NCBI GenBank assembly: GCA_964630925.1
Contig: CAZVZK010000067.1
Span: 1 to 54,259 of the forward strand
Direction: 5' to 3'
Source of the DNA: RGDT01 sp964630925
GTDB taxonomy: Bacteria > Planctomycetota > Planctomycetia > Gemmatales > Gemmataceae
DNA: 54,259 bases
Positions 8,394-18,300 of the stretch are shown here, one piece after another. Below the pieces are notes generated by a model that did not search any database, had not been told where the DNA came from, and saw nothing but the letters and a program-made list of their open reading frames with translations. The position numbers were made by a program, and so were the translations under genes. The stretch's first letter is position 1; each line of letters begins with the position of its first letter.

Positions 8394-9377
8394 TCAACCC
8401 GCGTCGGGCGGGACGAGGATAACCCGGAAGCCGATGCACTGATGCCTGGCGTCGGGGGCGTAGTGGTTGCGGTAGGCCGAGCGGGCGATGTCGGCGCAGC
8501 CGCCCCAGCTCCCGCCGCGGATGATGCGGCGCTCGTCGTCGCCCTGCTCGGGGAAGGCGGGGTCCGTGGCCGGCCCCGCCGACAACGGGACGTGCCAGTC
8601 GCTGCACCACTCCCACAGGTTGCCGTGCATGTCGAACAGCCCCCAGGCGTTGGGCGGGTAGACGCCGGCCGGCGTCGTCCGCCCGAGGCGGCTGGTGAGG
8701 TAGTTGCAGTGTCTCGTGAGGAGCCGCCCCCCGTAGTGGAAGCGCCCTGTTTCCAGCCCACCTCGACAGGCATACTCCCACTCCGCCTCCGTCGGCAGGC
8801 GGTAGAGGTGTCCGGCGGCCTTCTCGTCCGGCAGCTCCGCCAGCTTCTCGCAGAACGCCGCCGCGTCCGTCCACGTCACCAGCTCGACGGGCAGGGCCAG
8901 GTGGTCCAGCCCGGCCACCTTGTCCTTGCCGGCGCCCGACGGGGAGAACTGGCTGGGGTTGCTGCCGACGACGGACTGATACTGCCCCTGGGTGACGGGG
9001 AAGGTGCCCAGCCAGAAGGGACGGGTCAGCGTCACGCGGTGGCGGACCTCCTCGTCGTAACGCCCCCTCTCCTCGGGCGGCGACCCCATCCAGAACTCGC
9101 CTGCCGGGATGAGCGAGAACGTCATCCCCAGCGAGCTCGTCGTCTGTGGGACGCAGGGCCGCACCCCGGACTCCAGCATCTTGCGGACGCGGCCCTCGGC
9201 AATGAGGCGTGGCCTGCCGTCCCCCATGCCGCGGAGCCGCCGGTGCAGGCGCAGCAGCTCGGCGCGTGCGCCCTCGCCGGACTCCTCCAGGCAGTCGGCC
9301 GCCGCCAGCCACAGGAGGTCGTCGCCCGGGTCACGGGCCAGGGCGGCCAGGAGCCGTTGTAACTGCGGGTCCGTCAC
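8394..9377 (-). CDS. TIGR02996 domain plus SUMF1/FGE-like domain protein
   Basis: 327 aa. Residues 1-50 (PGDDLLWLAAADCLEESGE, RAELLRLHRRLRG) are the TIGR02996 repeat-companion domain, abundant in Gemmata and fused to varied catalytic domains. The rest is a formylglycine-generating-enzyme-like C-lectin fold: FSLIPAGEFWMGSPPEERGRYDEE, FPVTQGQYQSVVGSNPSQF, YRLPTEAEWEYACRGG, NAWGLFDMHGNLWEWCSDW, RIIRGGSWGGCADIARSAYRNH and CIGFRVI. The Cys pair that binds copper in true FGE (GGSxxCxxxxC) is not intact: one Cys follows GGSW and the second position is Ala. It is therefore more likely a ligand-binding SUMF1 relative than a sulfatase activator. The GTG start overlaps the upstream stop by 4 nt. Confidence 0.85.
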   Translation of the reverse strand: MTDPQLQRLLAALARDPGDDLLWLAAADCLEESGEGARAELLRLHRRLRGMGDGRPRLIAEGRVRKMLESGVRPCVPQTTSSLGMTFSLIPAGEFWMGSPPEERGRYDEEVRHRVTLTRPFWLGTFPVTQGQYQSVVGSNPSQFSPSGAGKDKVAGLDHLALPVELVTWTDAAAFCEKLAELPDEKAAGHLYRLPTEAEWEYACRGGLETGRFHYGGRLLTRHCNYLTSRLGRTTPAGVYPPNAWGLFDMHGNLWEWCSDWHVPLSAGPATDPAFPEQGDDERRIIRGGSWGGCADIARSAYRNHYAPDARHQCIGFRVILVPPDAG

Positions 9378-10552
9378 GGGGCTGCCTCCTCGATGATCGC
9401 CCGGACCGGGTCGGGGATGGGGCCGGCCTTACCCACCAGCGCCTCCCGCGCCGCCCGCCGCGCCGCCGCGTCCGCCGCCATCCACCTCTCGCGTAGCTCC
9501 GGCAACAGGCGGGGGTCCGCCTCGCCAGCCGCCACCTTCCGGATGCACACCTGGGTGATGGCCGCCAGATCGGCCGCCTCTCTGCGCGTGGACGCGGCGG
9601 CGAAGCTCCCCGTGAAGAGCAGCGACACCGCGCTCGCCCCCGCCACCCAGCCGGCGAGGTAGAGGAGGAACAAGGCAGCCCAGATCAGCGCCGGCGGGCG
9701 CGGGGCGGTCAGCCTGCTGTGCAGCTTGCGCATGTCGGCGGCCAGGGCGTCGGGCGTGACGCCGGACGCCCCCACCCGGACCGCCGTGGCGAACAGCTCG
9801 CGGCGCTGCCCCTCGCTGGCGTCGTCCAGACGATCCGGCATGCCGGCCGCCGCCTCGGCCAGGAGGCGCTCCGCCTCCGCCTTGCGGTAGCGTACCGGCA
9901 CACCGAGGAGGACGAGGCCGCCCAGCACGGCATAGACCCACGTCCCCAGCATCCAGCTCACCCAGACGAGCACCGCCGCGCAGAGGGCGTGGAAGCCCGC
10001 CGCCAGCCACGGGCTGCGGGCGAAGAACAGCAGGTCGAGGAGCCTGCCGCCGTGGAACGGCACGAACGGAAGAAGGTTCATCGCGTTCAGGATCACCAGC
10101 CACAGCACCGCCGCCCCGAGCCACACGCCGATATCCGGGCGGAACGCGGCCTGGATGGCCAGGGCGAGGAACAGGCCGGGGAGCGGCCCCATGAGCAGCA
10201 CCGTGGCCTGCTTCCATACGGGCATCGGCGGGTAGGGGGCCGGCCCGTCGGGGAACGGGTCGAACAGGAGCCTGCCGGGGTGCCCGAAGGAGCGCATCGC
10301 CACGAACCGCCCCAGCTCCGACAGCAGCATCGCCGGCGCCAGGAGGGCCACCGCCATCCAGCGGGCCTCCCCGGGTATGAACAGGCAGCAGAAACCCACC
10401 CAGAGGATGAACTTGAGGGCGCCCCCCCAGACCGTGGGGGCCGCCGGGGGCGGGTCGGCCTTGATGGCCGCCTCGGCCGCATGAAAGAGGGCCTCCTCCT
10501 CGGCCTCCCCCTCGTGGGCCGCCGCCGGCTCTTCCGGCGAGGTCATTGACAT
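9374..10552 (-). CDS. Site-2-protease-like integral membrane protein with degenerate zinc motif
   Basis: 392 aa from the ATG at 10552 (MSMTSPEE); a second ATG at 10546 sits at better spacing from AGGGAG, so the start may be two codons later. Several hydrophobic segments (about residues 45-75, 110-160 and 180-215, and one near 300). The arrangement resembles M50 site-2 proteases: SELGRFVAMRSFG sits where HELGH is expected and NLLPFVPFHGGRLLD where NLLPxxPLDGGR is expected. Both zinc ligands of the HExxH site and the Asp of the second site are lost, so the protein is probably not a protease. The C-terminal half is soluble with a further membrane segment. It is the first gene of the minus-strand run and overlaps the FGE-like gene by 4 nt. 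Confidence 0.65.
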   Translation of the reverse strand: MSMTSPEEPAAAHEGEAEEEALFHAAEAAIKADPPPAAPTVWGGALKFILWVGFCCLFIPGEARWMAVALLAPAMLLSELGRFVAMRSFGHPGRLLFDPFPDGPAPYPPMPVWKQATVLLMGPLPGLFLALAIQAAFRPDIGVWLGAAVLWLVILNAMNLLPFVPFHGGRLLDLLFFARSPWLAAGFHALCAAVLVWVSWMLGTWVYAVLGGLVLLGVPVRYRKAEAERLLAEAAAGMPDRLDDASEGQRRELFATAVRVGASGVTPDALAADMRKLHSRLTAPRPPALIWAALFLLYLAGWVAGASAVSLLFTGSFAAASTRREAADLAAITQVCIRKVAAGEADPRLLPELRERWMAADAAARRAAREALVGKAGPIPDPVRAIIEEAAP

Positions 10553-10888
10553 GCACTCCCTGGTGGGCGCTGGTTGAGGATATGGCCGCGGCCGCCTGAA
10601 TGCAATCAGGTGCGACAGGCCGTGCGCGGCGTCCCGCTTCGGGAGGCCGTGATGGCACGCTTGGCACGCTTGGATGGCACCCTTGAGACGAAGGGGCGTT
10701 ATCGTAGTCGATACGACGGCGTGGGCAGCGATCCTGAGGCCGTCCCTGGCACCCTTGACATTCTTGGCACCCTTGGCGCCCTTGGCTGCACGCCCCGGCC
10801 CTCGCGTGCCGGGCGCGGGGGCGTGGGTGCGATGCAATCAATCCCATTCGTCGCCGTATAATCCTGCGTCGCCCTGGAGGGGCCAGCG
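10553..10888. repeat. Divergent intergenic region with degenerate CTTGGCACC repeats
   Basis: 336 nt between divergent genes. Two clusters, about 10651-10688 and 10746-10790, are built of loosely repeated GGCACSCTTGG-like words (for example TTGGCACCCTTGGCGCCCTT). No convincing open reading frame or sigma-70 promoter was seen. The RBS of the downstream gene (CTGGAGGGG) lies just before 10889. Confidence 0.4.
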
Positions 10889-11911
10889 ATGACCGCACGG
10901 CTGCACGCCATCTTCCACAAACTCGTCTCCGGCGACGACGCCCTCCTGCGCCTCGCCCAGCGCGTCTTCGACGGCTCCGGCCTCCTCCCCGAGTTCAACC
11001 CGCGCTCCCTCGACGACCTCACCGCCCTGATGAAGTTCCGGCCACGTCCCGATGCCCCCTTCGTCATCCACCTGCCGCGCTCCCTCAAGCTCAGCGAGGC
11101 CAGGGACCGCGAGCGCGTCGCCGAGTTCGCACGCCGCTCCGTCGGCCAGGCGTCCGGCATGGTCGTCCACGACGAGGGCCGCATCGCCACCCACCCGGAG
11201 GACTACCTCGCCGCCGTCCGCCACATGAACGCCCTCCTGCCGCCCGACGGCCCGATGCTGTACATCGAGTACGCCGTCGGCCTGCCCGTCGAGGCGTTCG
11301 TCGGCGTGTTCGAGGGGACGCGCGACCTGGGCCGCGTCAGCGCCTGCGTGGACATCAGCCACGTCGGCATCCGCCAGTGCCAGCGCGCGTACGAGAAGAT
11401 GTTCCCCGGCGAGGACGTGTGCCACCTCAAGGCCAATTCCCCACGCCTGCGCGAGCGCGTCGCCGAGGTGCAGGCCGCCTGCGACACCGCGACGCCCGTG
11501 ACGGCGGGCGTGGTGGCGGCCATCGCGGCGATTGGGAAGCCGATGCACTTCCACCTGCACGACGGCCACCCCGCCAGCACCTTCAGCCAGTTCGGCGTCA
11601 GCGACCACCTCAGCTTCTTCGACACCATCCCCACCCCGTTCACCCACCACGGCGCACGCCACCTGCCGCTGACGCACGGCCCGCTCGGCCTGCGCAAGAT
11701 CCTCGCCGCGGCGAGGGCGTCCCTCCCGGATGACGCCCTGTCGCTGACCGTCGAGGTCCACCCGTCGTCGGGCCACGCCGGCCTGCCGCTCGGCGAGCAC
11801 GAGGCGCTCTTCACCCACTGGCGCGACCGGGGCAACGCCGAGAGGATGAACCGCTGGCTGGACGAGCTGGTTCGGTGCGCGGGCCTCGTCGGCGCCATCA
11901 TGGCCGAATGA
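10889..11911 (+). CDS. Putative xylose-isomerase-like TIM-barrel protein
   Basis: 340 aa, ATG preceded by GGAGGGG. Alternating strand/helix pattern and metal-ligand-like residues at strand ends: MLYIEYAVG, SACVDISHVG, HFHLHDGHP, LTVEVHPSSGH. These resemble the Glu/Asp/His set of the AP-endonuclease-2 / sugar-phosphate isomerase superfamily, which act as isomerases, epimerases or endonucleases with divalent metals. No precise family is recognised and the length is slightly above the superfamily norm of 260-300. The gene stands alone: divergent from the minus-strand run and 457 nt from the giant surface gene. A different metal-dependent TIM barrel remains possible. Confidence 0.5.
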   Translation: MTARLHAIFHKLVSGDDALLRLAQRVFDGSGLLPEFNPRSLDDLTALMKFRPRPDAPFVIHLPRSLKLSEARDRERVAEFARRSVGQASGMVVHDEGRIATHPEDYLAAVRHMNALLPPDGPMLYIEYAVGLPVEAFVGVFEGTRDLGRVSACVDISHVGIRQCQRAYEKMFPGEDVCHLKANSPRLRERVAEVQAACDTATPVTAGVVAAIAAIGKPMHFHLHDGHPASTFSQFGVSDHLSFFDTIPTPFTHHGARHLPLTHGPLGLRKILAAARASLPDDALSLTVEVHPSSGHAGLPLGEHEALFTHWRDRGNAERMNRWLDELVRCAGLVGAIMAE

Positions 11912-12368
11912 GCGCACGCCTGTCCGGCGGCGCGGGCGGCCTGCGATGGATGGGAGGGCGATGACCTCGCCCCGGATCATGCCACGCGCGCCCTTAGCAG
12001 CGAAAAGGCCGCCTGGGGAAAAAATGATGCGCAGGCGCGGTACTTCGGGGCGGCCGGGTTGTTAGGTGTGAAGTTCCGTTGTTTCCGCGCACGGGCCGCT
12101 GGCCTGAGGCGCAACGGCGTCATTCCGGGGATAGGGTTAAACGGCCAACCGACCCCCACCCCACCGATGCGCCCCGTGCCTGCCCACGGGCCGTAACGGC
12201 TTGCCGCCCTCCCCCCGCTCGCTTTAATGATTCTTTCATGCGGAAGACATAGGATCATCTCGTTCGGCCGGGGCGCTATTGCGGGCGTCCCTGACAGGGC
12301 AAGGATTTGTCAGGCCATCCATCCCGTAATACATCACTCGTCGTCGGTCGCCGCGGAGTACCCAAGAC
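11912..12368. other. Intergenic region upstream of the giant gene
   Basis: 457 nt with no supported gene. A 93-codon minus-strand reading frame here has no RBS or family features. The AT content rises near 12220-12260 (TTTAATGATTCTTTCATG) compared with surrounding DNA, which could mark a promoter, but no clear -35/-10 pair was found. The start at 12369 has only GGAG about 15 nt upstream. Confidence 0.4.
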
Positions 12369-15300
12369 ATGGCACTCAGGAAGTTGCTCGGTTCCGTCAT
12401 CCGCTCCTTCAGCAACGGGCAGTTGACGCGCCGCCAGGGCGGTGAGGTACGGCGTTCGCGGCTCTTCCTTGAGACCCTCGAGGCCCGTGAGGTCCTGGCG
12501 ACGGCGCCCTTCGTGACCGCCGTCTCCCCCATCAACGGCGCGTCCAACGTCAACACCAACTCGCCCTTCAACATCACGGTCACCTACTCCGAGTCGATGG
12601 CCACGTCGGCGCTGACGGCGTCGAATTACATCCTCCTCGACTCGGCGGGCAACACGCTCGCCTTCCAGGGCAACGGCACGTTCAGCTCGGTGGTCACCAC
12701 CAACGACACCGTCACCCTGACCGTGTCCAGCTCGCTCACGCCCCTCCCGGTGGACAGCTACACGCTGTTCGTCCGCGGCGAGAAGGTCTTCGACACCAAC
12801 GACAACCTCCCGCTCGCCATCGCCCCGCAGCTCGTCTCCGCCAACGGCGGACGCAACAACGTCAGCGTCATGACCGTCAACAGCGATGCCACCATCGGCA
12901 CCGTCGGCACCTACATCGAGCCGCCCAACGGGACCCAGGCCGCCAACCCCTTCACCGTCGACTTCGGCGACTTCGACGGCGACAACATCAACGACCTCGT
13001 CGTCGTCAACTCCGGCACCAACACGGTCGCCATCTACCAGGGCAAGGACCCCGGCGAGGGCGGCGGCTACGCCATCGACGCCGACCTCACGCTCAGCCTC
13101 CCTGCCGTCACCCCGACCAACAAGATCAAGGCGATCGCCCTCGGCGACCTCAACAAGGACGGCCTGCTCGACCTCGTCGTGGCCAACGAAGACACCGGCA
13201 CGATGTCGATCTTCCTCAACAGCCGCGCCACCGTCGGGACCCTGTCCTTCGCCACCTCGGTGGACACCACCACCACCCTGTTAACGCCCAAGGACGTGGC
13301 CATCGCCGACGTGGACGGCGACGGCTCCGTGGACATCCTCGTCCTCAACGGCGCCCTCGACGGCAGCTCCAATTACACGGTCAGCATCTTCAAGGGCGAC
13401 GGCACCGGCGCCTTCACCGCGCCCACCGCCGGCACCCAGGTCGGCACCGCCACCATCGGCGCCCAGTCCCCCGTCGCCTTCGCCGTCGGACGCTTCACCG
13501 GCAACGACAACAAGATCGACATCGCCGTCGCCGGCACCAACGGGGTCGCCGTCGTCAACAACACCAGCACCTCGGGCACCATCTCCTTCGCCGCCCCCAC
13601 CGTCGTCTACACGGGCACGGGCCTCCTCAACCTGAGGACCGCCTCCCCCGACGCCACCGTCTTCGGCACCGTCGAGTCCGCCGACATCCCCGCCTCGCCG
13701 GCCAACCGCTTCCGCGTCACCAGCACCGGCCACGGCCTGCAGAACGGCGACACCGTGCGCCTCGCCGGCATCAACGGCTTCACCGGCGCGTCCGTCTCCG
13801 GCGAGTTCACCGTCGTCGCCAGCAACGCCAACACCTTCCAGGTCTCCATCACCGGCCTGACCGGCACCTACACGTCCGGCGGCACTTGGGAGCGCGTGGA
13901 CCGGACCGCCGACGACCTCATCGCCGGCCTCGCCGCCTCCGGCGTCTACCTCTTGAACAACGGGCAGGCCACCTGGGTCGCCTCCACCGCCGCCGTCACC
14001 GCCGGCGCCGGCGGGCGCGTCGCCTCCGGTGACCTCGACAACAACCACACCACCGAATTCGCCTTCACCAACGCCAACGCCACGACGCCCCAGGTCACGG
14101 TGGTGGACCGGAACACCGCCTTCCGCGCCGTCGAGACCGCCACGGTCCCCGTCAACGACACGCTGCGCGTCACCAGCACCGCCCACGGCCTCGCCGTCAA
14201 CGCCAAGGTCACCCTCACCGGCATCACCGGCATCACCGGCTTCGCCGCCGGCGAGTACACCGTCACCGCCGTCGGCCCGTCCGGCAACACCTTTGACGTC
14301 ACCATCACCGGCGTCACCAACGCCACCGCCTACACGAGCGGCGGCACCTGGGCACGCTCCTCCGCCTCCGCCACCTACAACGTCGTCTCCGGCGTCGTCA
14401 CCGTCACGTCGGCCGGCCACAAGCTCACCACCGGGGCCCCGGTGACGATCAGCGGCTCGACGGGCGGCAACGGCACGTACGTCATCCGCGTCCTCGACGC
14501 CGACACCTTCCAGCTCGTCGCCGCCCCCAGCGGGGGGGCGATCACCTACACCGGGGCGGCCTACGTCGTGGCCGGCGCCATCGGCGCGGACCCGTCGGGC
14601 CCCTACGCCGCCGGCGCCACCGCCACCGGCATCGCCATCGGCGACACGAACGGCGACGGCAACACCGACGTCGTCACCGCCGACCGCACCGCCAACACCT
14701 TCTCCGTCCTCCTCGGGGCCGGCAACCGCACCCTCCAGACAAGCACCACCACGGCGATCACCCCCACCACCCTGCGTGCGGTCACCTACGCCGACCTCAA
14801 CCAGGACTCCATCAAGGACATCGCCGTCGTTAACTCCACCGGCACGTCGTCGCAGAGCCGCGTCACGATCATGCTCGGCAAGGCCGACGGCACCTTCAAC
14901 GCGCCCTCGGACTTCACCATCGGCACCTCCGGCGGCAGCGTCAACACCATCGGCGCCATCGCCGCCGTCGACCTCAACGCCGACGGCAAACTCGACATCG
15001 TCGTCGGGGGCAAGGGGTCCGTCGCCGGCACCAGTTACAACGGCGTCCTCGCCGTCCTCCGCAACACCACCTCCACGGCCGGCGGCGCCGTCACCTTCGC
15101 CGGCGCCAACTTCTTCCAGACCGGCGAGGCCCCCACCTCCATCGTGGGCGGCCTCCTCGACAACGACACCAAGATCGACCTCGCCGTCTCCCACAACAAC
15201 ACCAACAAGTTCGGGTCGCGTGGCCTGGCGCTGATGAAGAACACCAGCTCCGGCACCACCATCTCCTTCTCCAACTTCACCGACGGCAAGTCCACCTTCA

Positions 15301-18300
15301 ACGAGGCGGCCGACTCCGTCGGCAAGACCATCGTCAACGGCGTCCGGGCCGGCGGCGTCGTCGCCCTCGACTTCAACAAGGACGGTAAGACCGACCTCGC
15401 GGTCGCCCAGAACGACACCGCCGGAAACGTCTACGTCCTCCAGGGCGACGGCCTCGGACGCTTCTCCCTCAACGGCACCGTGTCGTCCAACGCCCAGAGC
15501 CTCATCGACATCGAGTCCGGCGACTTCAACAACGACGGCTTCGTCGACCTCGTCGTCGCCAGCAGCTCGCAGGGCAACGGCACCGGCGGCATCTCCGTCC
15601 TGCTCAACCAGGCCGGCGGCAGCTTCGCCGCGGGCGCCCGCTCCGACGTGAACCCCGGCACCCCCCTCGCCTCCATCGTCGTCCTCGACGCCAACCAGGA
15701 CGGCAAGCTGGATGTCATCGCGGGGACGGCCCTGGCCACCGGCGGCAAGGGCTTCACGCTGAGCCAGTCCAACACCGCCGACAACATCTACGTCCTCACC
15801 GGCAGGAACGACGGCTCCTTCTTCGAGCCCGTCCCCTACTTCGCCGGCGGCGTCGGCACCACCGGCGGCAAGACGCCCCAGCCCGTCTACCCGCCCCCGA
15901 CCTACCTCGCCGTCGGGGACTCGGCCCTCATCAAGCTGACCACGTTCTCCACCGGCGGCAACGTCGTCGTCTCCAACCTCGTCAGGAACGGCGGCTTCGA
16001 GCAGGCCGACCTCACCGGCGAGCAGGGCAACCTCCTCGGCTGGACCACCTACAAGCTCCCCGACGTGCCGGTGGGCAGCCACGGCGGCTGGAGCATCCAG
16101 ACCGGCTCGGTCAGCCCCGTCAGCGGCGTCACCGTGAACTCGCCCTCCGGCAAGTACCAGGCGATGCTCGACCAGGCCAACATCCAGCCCTTCCAGAGCG
16201 GCACCAACAACCCCAACAACCCCAGCGACTACGCCGGCTCCCACGCCATCTACCAGGACATCTTCATCCCGTCCGACGCCATCACCGCCACCCTGTCGCT
16301 CCGCCTCTACCTCAACAGCGAGGGCAACTTCAGCGACACCAGCGGCGGGACCCAGATCCTCGACTACCGCACCTCCGCGCCCAACCAGCAGGTCCGCGTG
16401 GACATCCTCTCCACCACGGGCGACCTCCTCGCGGTGACCAACGCCTCCAACCTGCTGCAGAACCTCTTCCTCACCGCGCCCACGACGGCCAAGGTCGGCA
16501 ACGCCTCCGGCCTGACCAACATCAACATGGCCGCCTACAAGGGCCAGACCGTCCGCCTGAGGATCGCGGCCACCAACAACCAGGGCCGCCTGACCGTCGG
16601 CGTGGACGACGTCCTCCTCAACGTGAAGATCGCCGACGGCACGAAGCCGACGGTCAGCGGCCTGAAGCTGCGTAACCCCGGCTTCCTCATCAACGGCGTC
16701 CCCACGACCACCGACCCGTCGTTCGGCGGCACCGTCACCGACAACGTCGGCCTCGCCAACATCTACTCGGTCACGTTCGACGTCAACAACGACGGCTTCG
16801 GCGGCGCCGACGACATCACCATCATCAACAACCCGTCCTCCCCGACCAACCTCTTCGACTCGTCCGGCAACTTCATCTTCCCCGAGAGCAAGCTCGCCAG
16901 CGTCCCCAAGGGCCAGCGCACCATCTCCGTCCGCGCCGCCGACCGCGCCGGCAACCTCTCCGACGTCGCAACCATCACCTTCAACAACCAGCAGGTGTCC
17001 AGCAACGAGTTCATGGCCGTCGGGCCCAACGGCATCGAGGTGGACAAGGCGTACGGGAAGGTCACCGGGCGCATCACCGCCATCGACTACGACCTGTCCG
17101 ACAAGACCGGCGCCACCTACTACGTCGGCACCGACAACGGCGGCGTGTGGAAGACGACCAACGGCGGCGTCAGCTGGACGCCCCTCATGGACTTCCTCAC
17201 CGACTCCTCCGGCGCACGCATCTTCCCGCCCATCGGCTCCATCGCGGTCTCGAAGGCGAGCCCCGTCCCGTTCAACAGCATCTCCGTCGTCAGCAACGCC
17301 GTCCATGTGAGCTCCGGCGTTGTCAATCACGGCCTCGTCACCGGGCAGGTGGTCACCGTCTCCGGCCTGAGCGGCGGCAACAGCGCCGGGAACGGCAACT
17401 ACACCGTCACGGTCATCGACGCGAACAACTTCCGGCTCACCGGCGCGCCGACCAACGTGAGTTACACCGGGGCGTCGCTCACGACGAAGGTCATCTACGC
17501 GGGGACCGGCATCGCGGACCTCTCCATCGAGTCGCGCCTCGGCACCGGCGTCCTCAAGAGTGTCGACCTCGGCGCCACCTGGACGCGCATCGGCAACAGC
17601 GGCACCGTCCTGGCCAACTCGCGGATCAGCAAGATCATTATCGACGGCGAGAACCCCCTCATCGTCTACGCCGGCGTCGCCGCCGGGGGCCAGGACGGCC
17701 CCGGCGTCTACAAGTCCACCGACGGCGGCCTCACCTGGCTCCAGACCATGAACGCCACGTCCATGGCCATGGCCACGGGCACCTTCGACGCCGTCGCCTC
17801 CGTCACCGACATGGTCATCGACCCGTTCAACCCCAACCGCCTCCTGGTCGGCCTCGGCAACATCGGCCTGGGCGCCGCCCGCGCCACCGCCGGGCTGTGG
17901 CGTTCCGCCAACAAGGGCGGGTCCTGGGACCAGATCCGGGGCGGCGACAACACCGCGATCACCAACAACACCCTCCCCCTCGGCACCACGGTGGGCACGG
18001 TCAAGGTGGCCATAGGCAGCGGCCGCATCGGCGACGAGCGCTTCGTCTACGCCTTCATCGGCAAGGTGCCCGGCAACAACACGCCCCCCAGCGTGGACCT
18101 GGGCGGCTACGACGCCGTCTACAAGACCAGCGACAACCTCCTCAACTGGACCAAGATCTCCCTCAAGCAGGAGACCAGCGCCGCCAACCCCGCCTCCCAC
18201 AGCTTCCAGAACATCAACTTCGGCAAGGAGACCACCTACGCCTCCTCCCTCGTCGTGGACCCGGTGAATGCCAACGTCATCTACATCGCCGGGTCGCGCC

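Noticed and set aside
8321..8773. N-terminal extension of the penicillin-acylase frame
   Set aside because: Thr/Ser/Pro/Arg-rich shadow of the FGE-like gene; GTG at 8320 has a good RBS and begins the family-like region.
11977..12258. 93-codon minus-strand frame upstream of the giant gene
   Set aside because: No RBS and no recognisable features; codon pattern unlike neighbours.
12307..12335. TTGTCA with a TAC-rich -10 as a promoter for the giant gene
   Set aside because: The -10 match is poor at any acceptable spacing.
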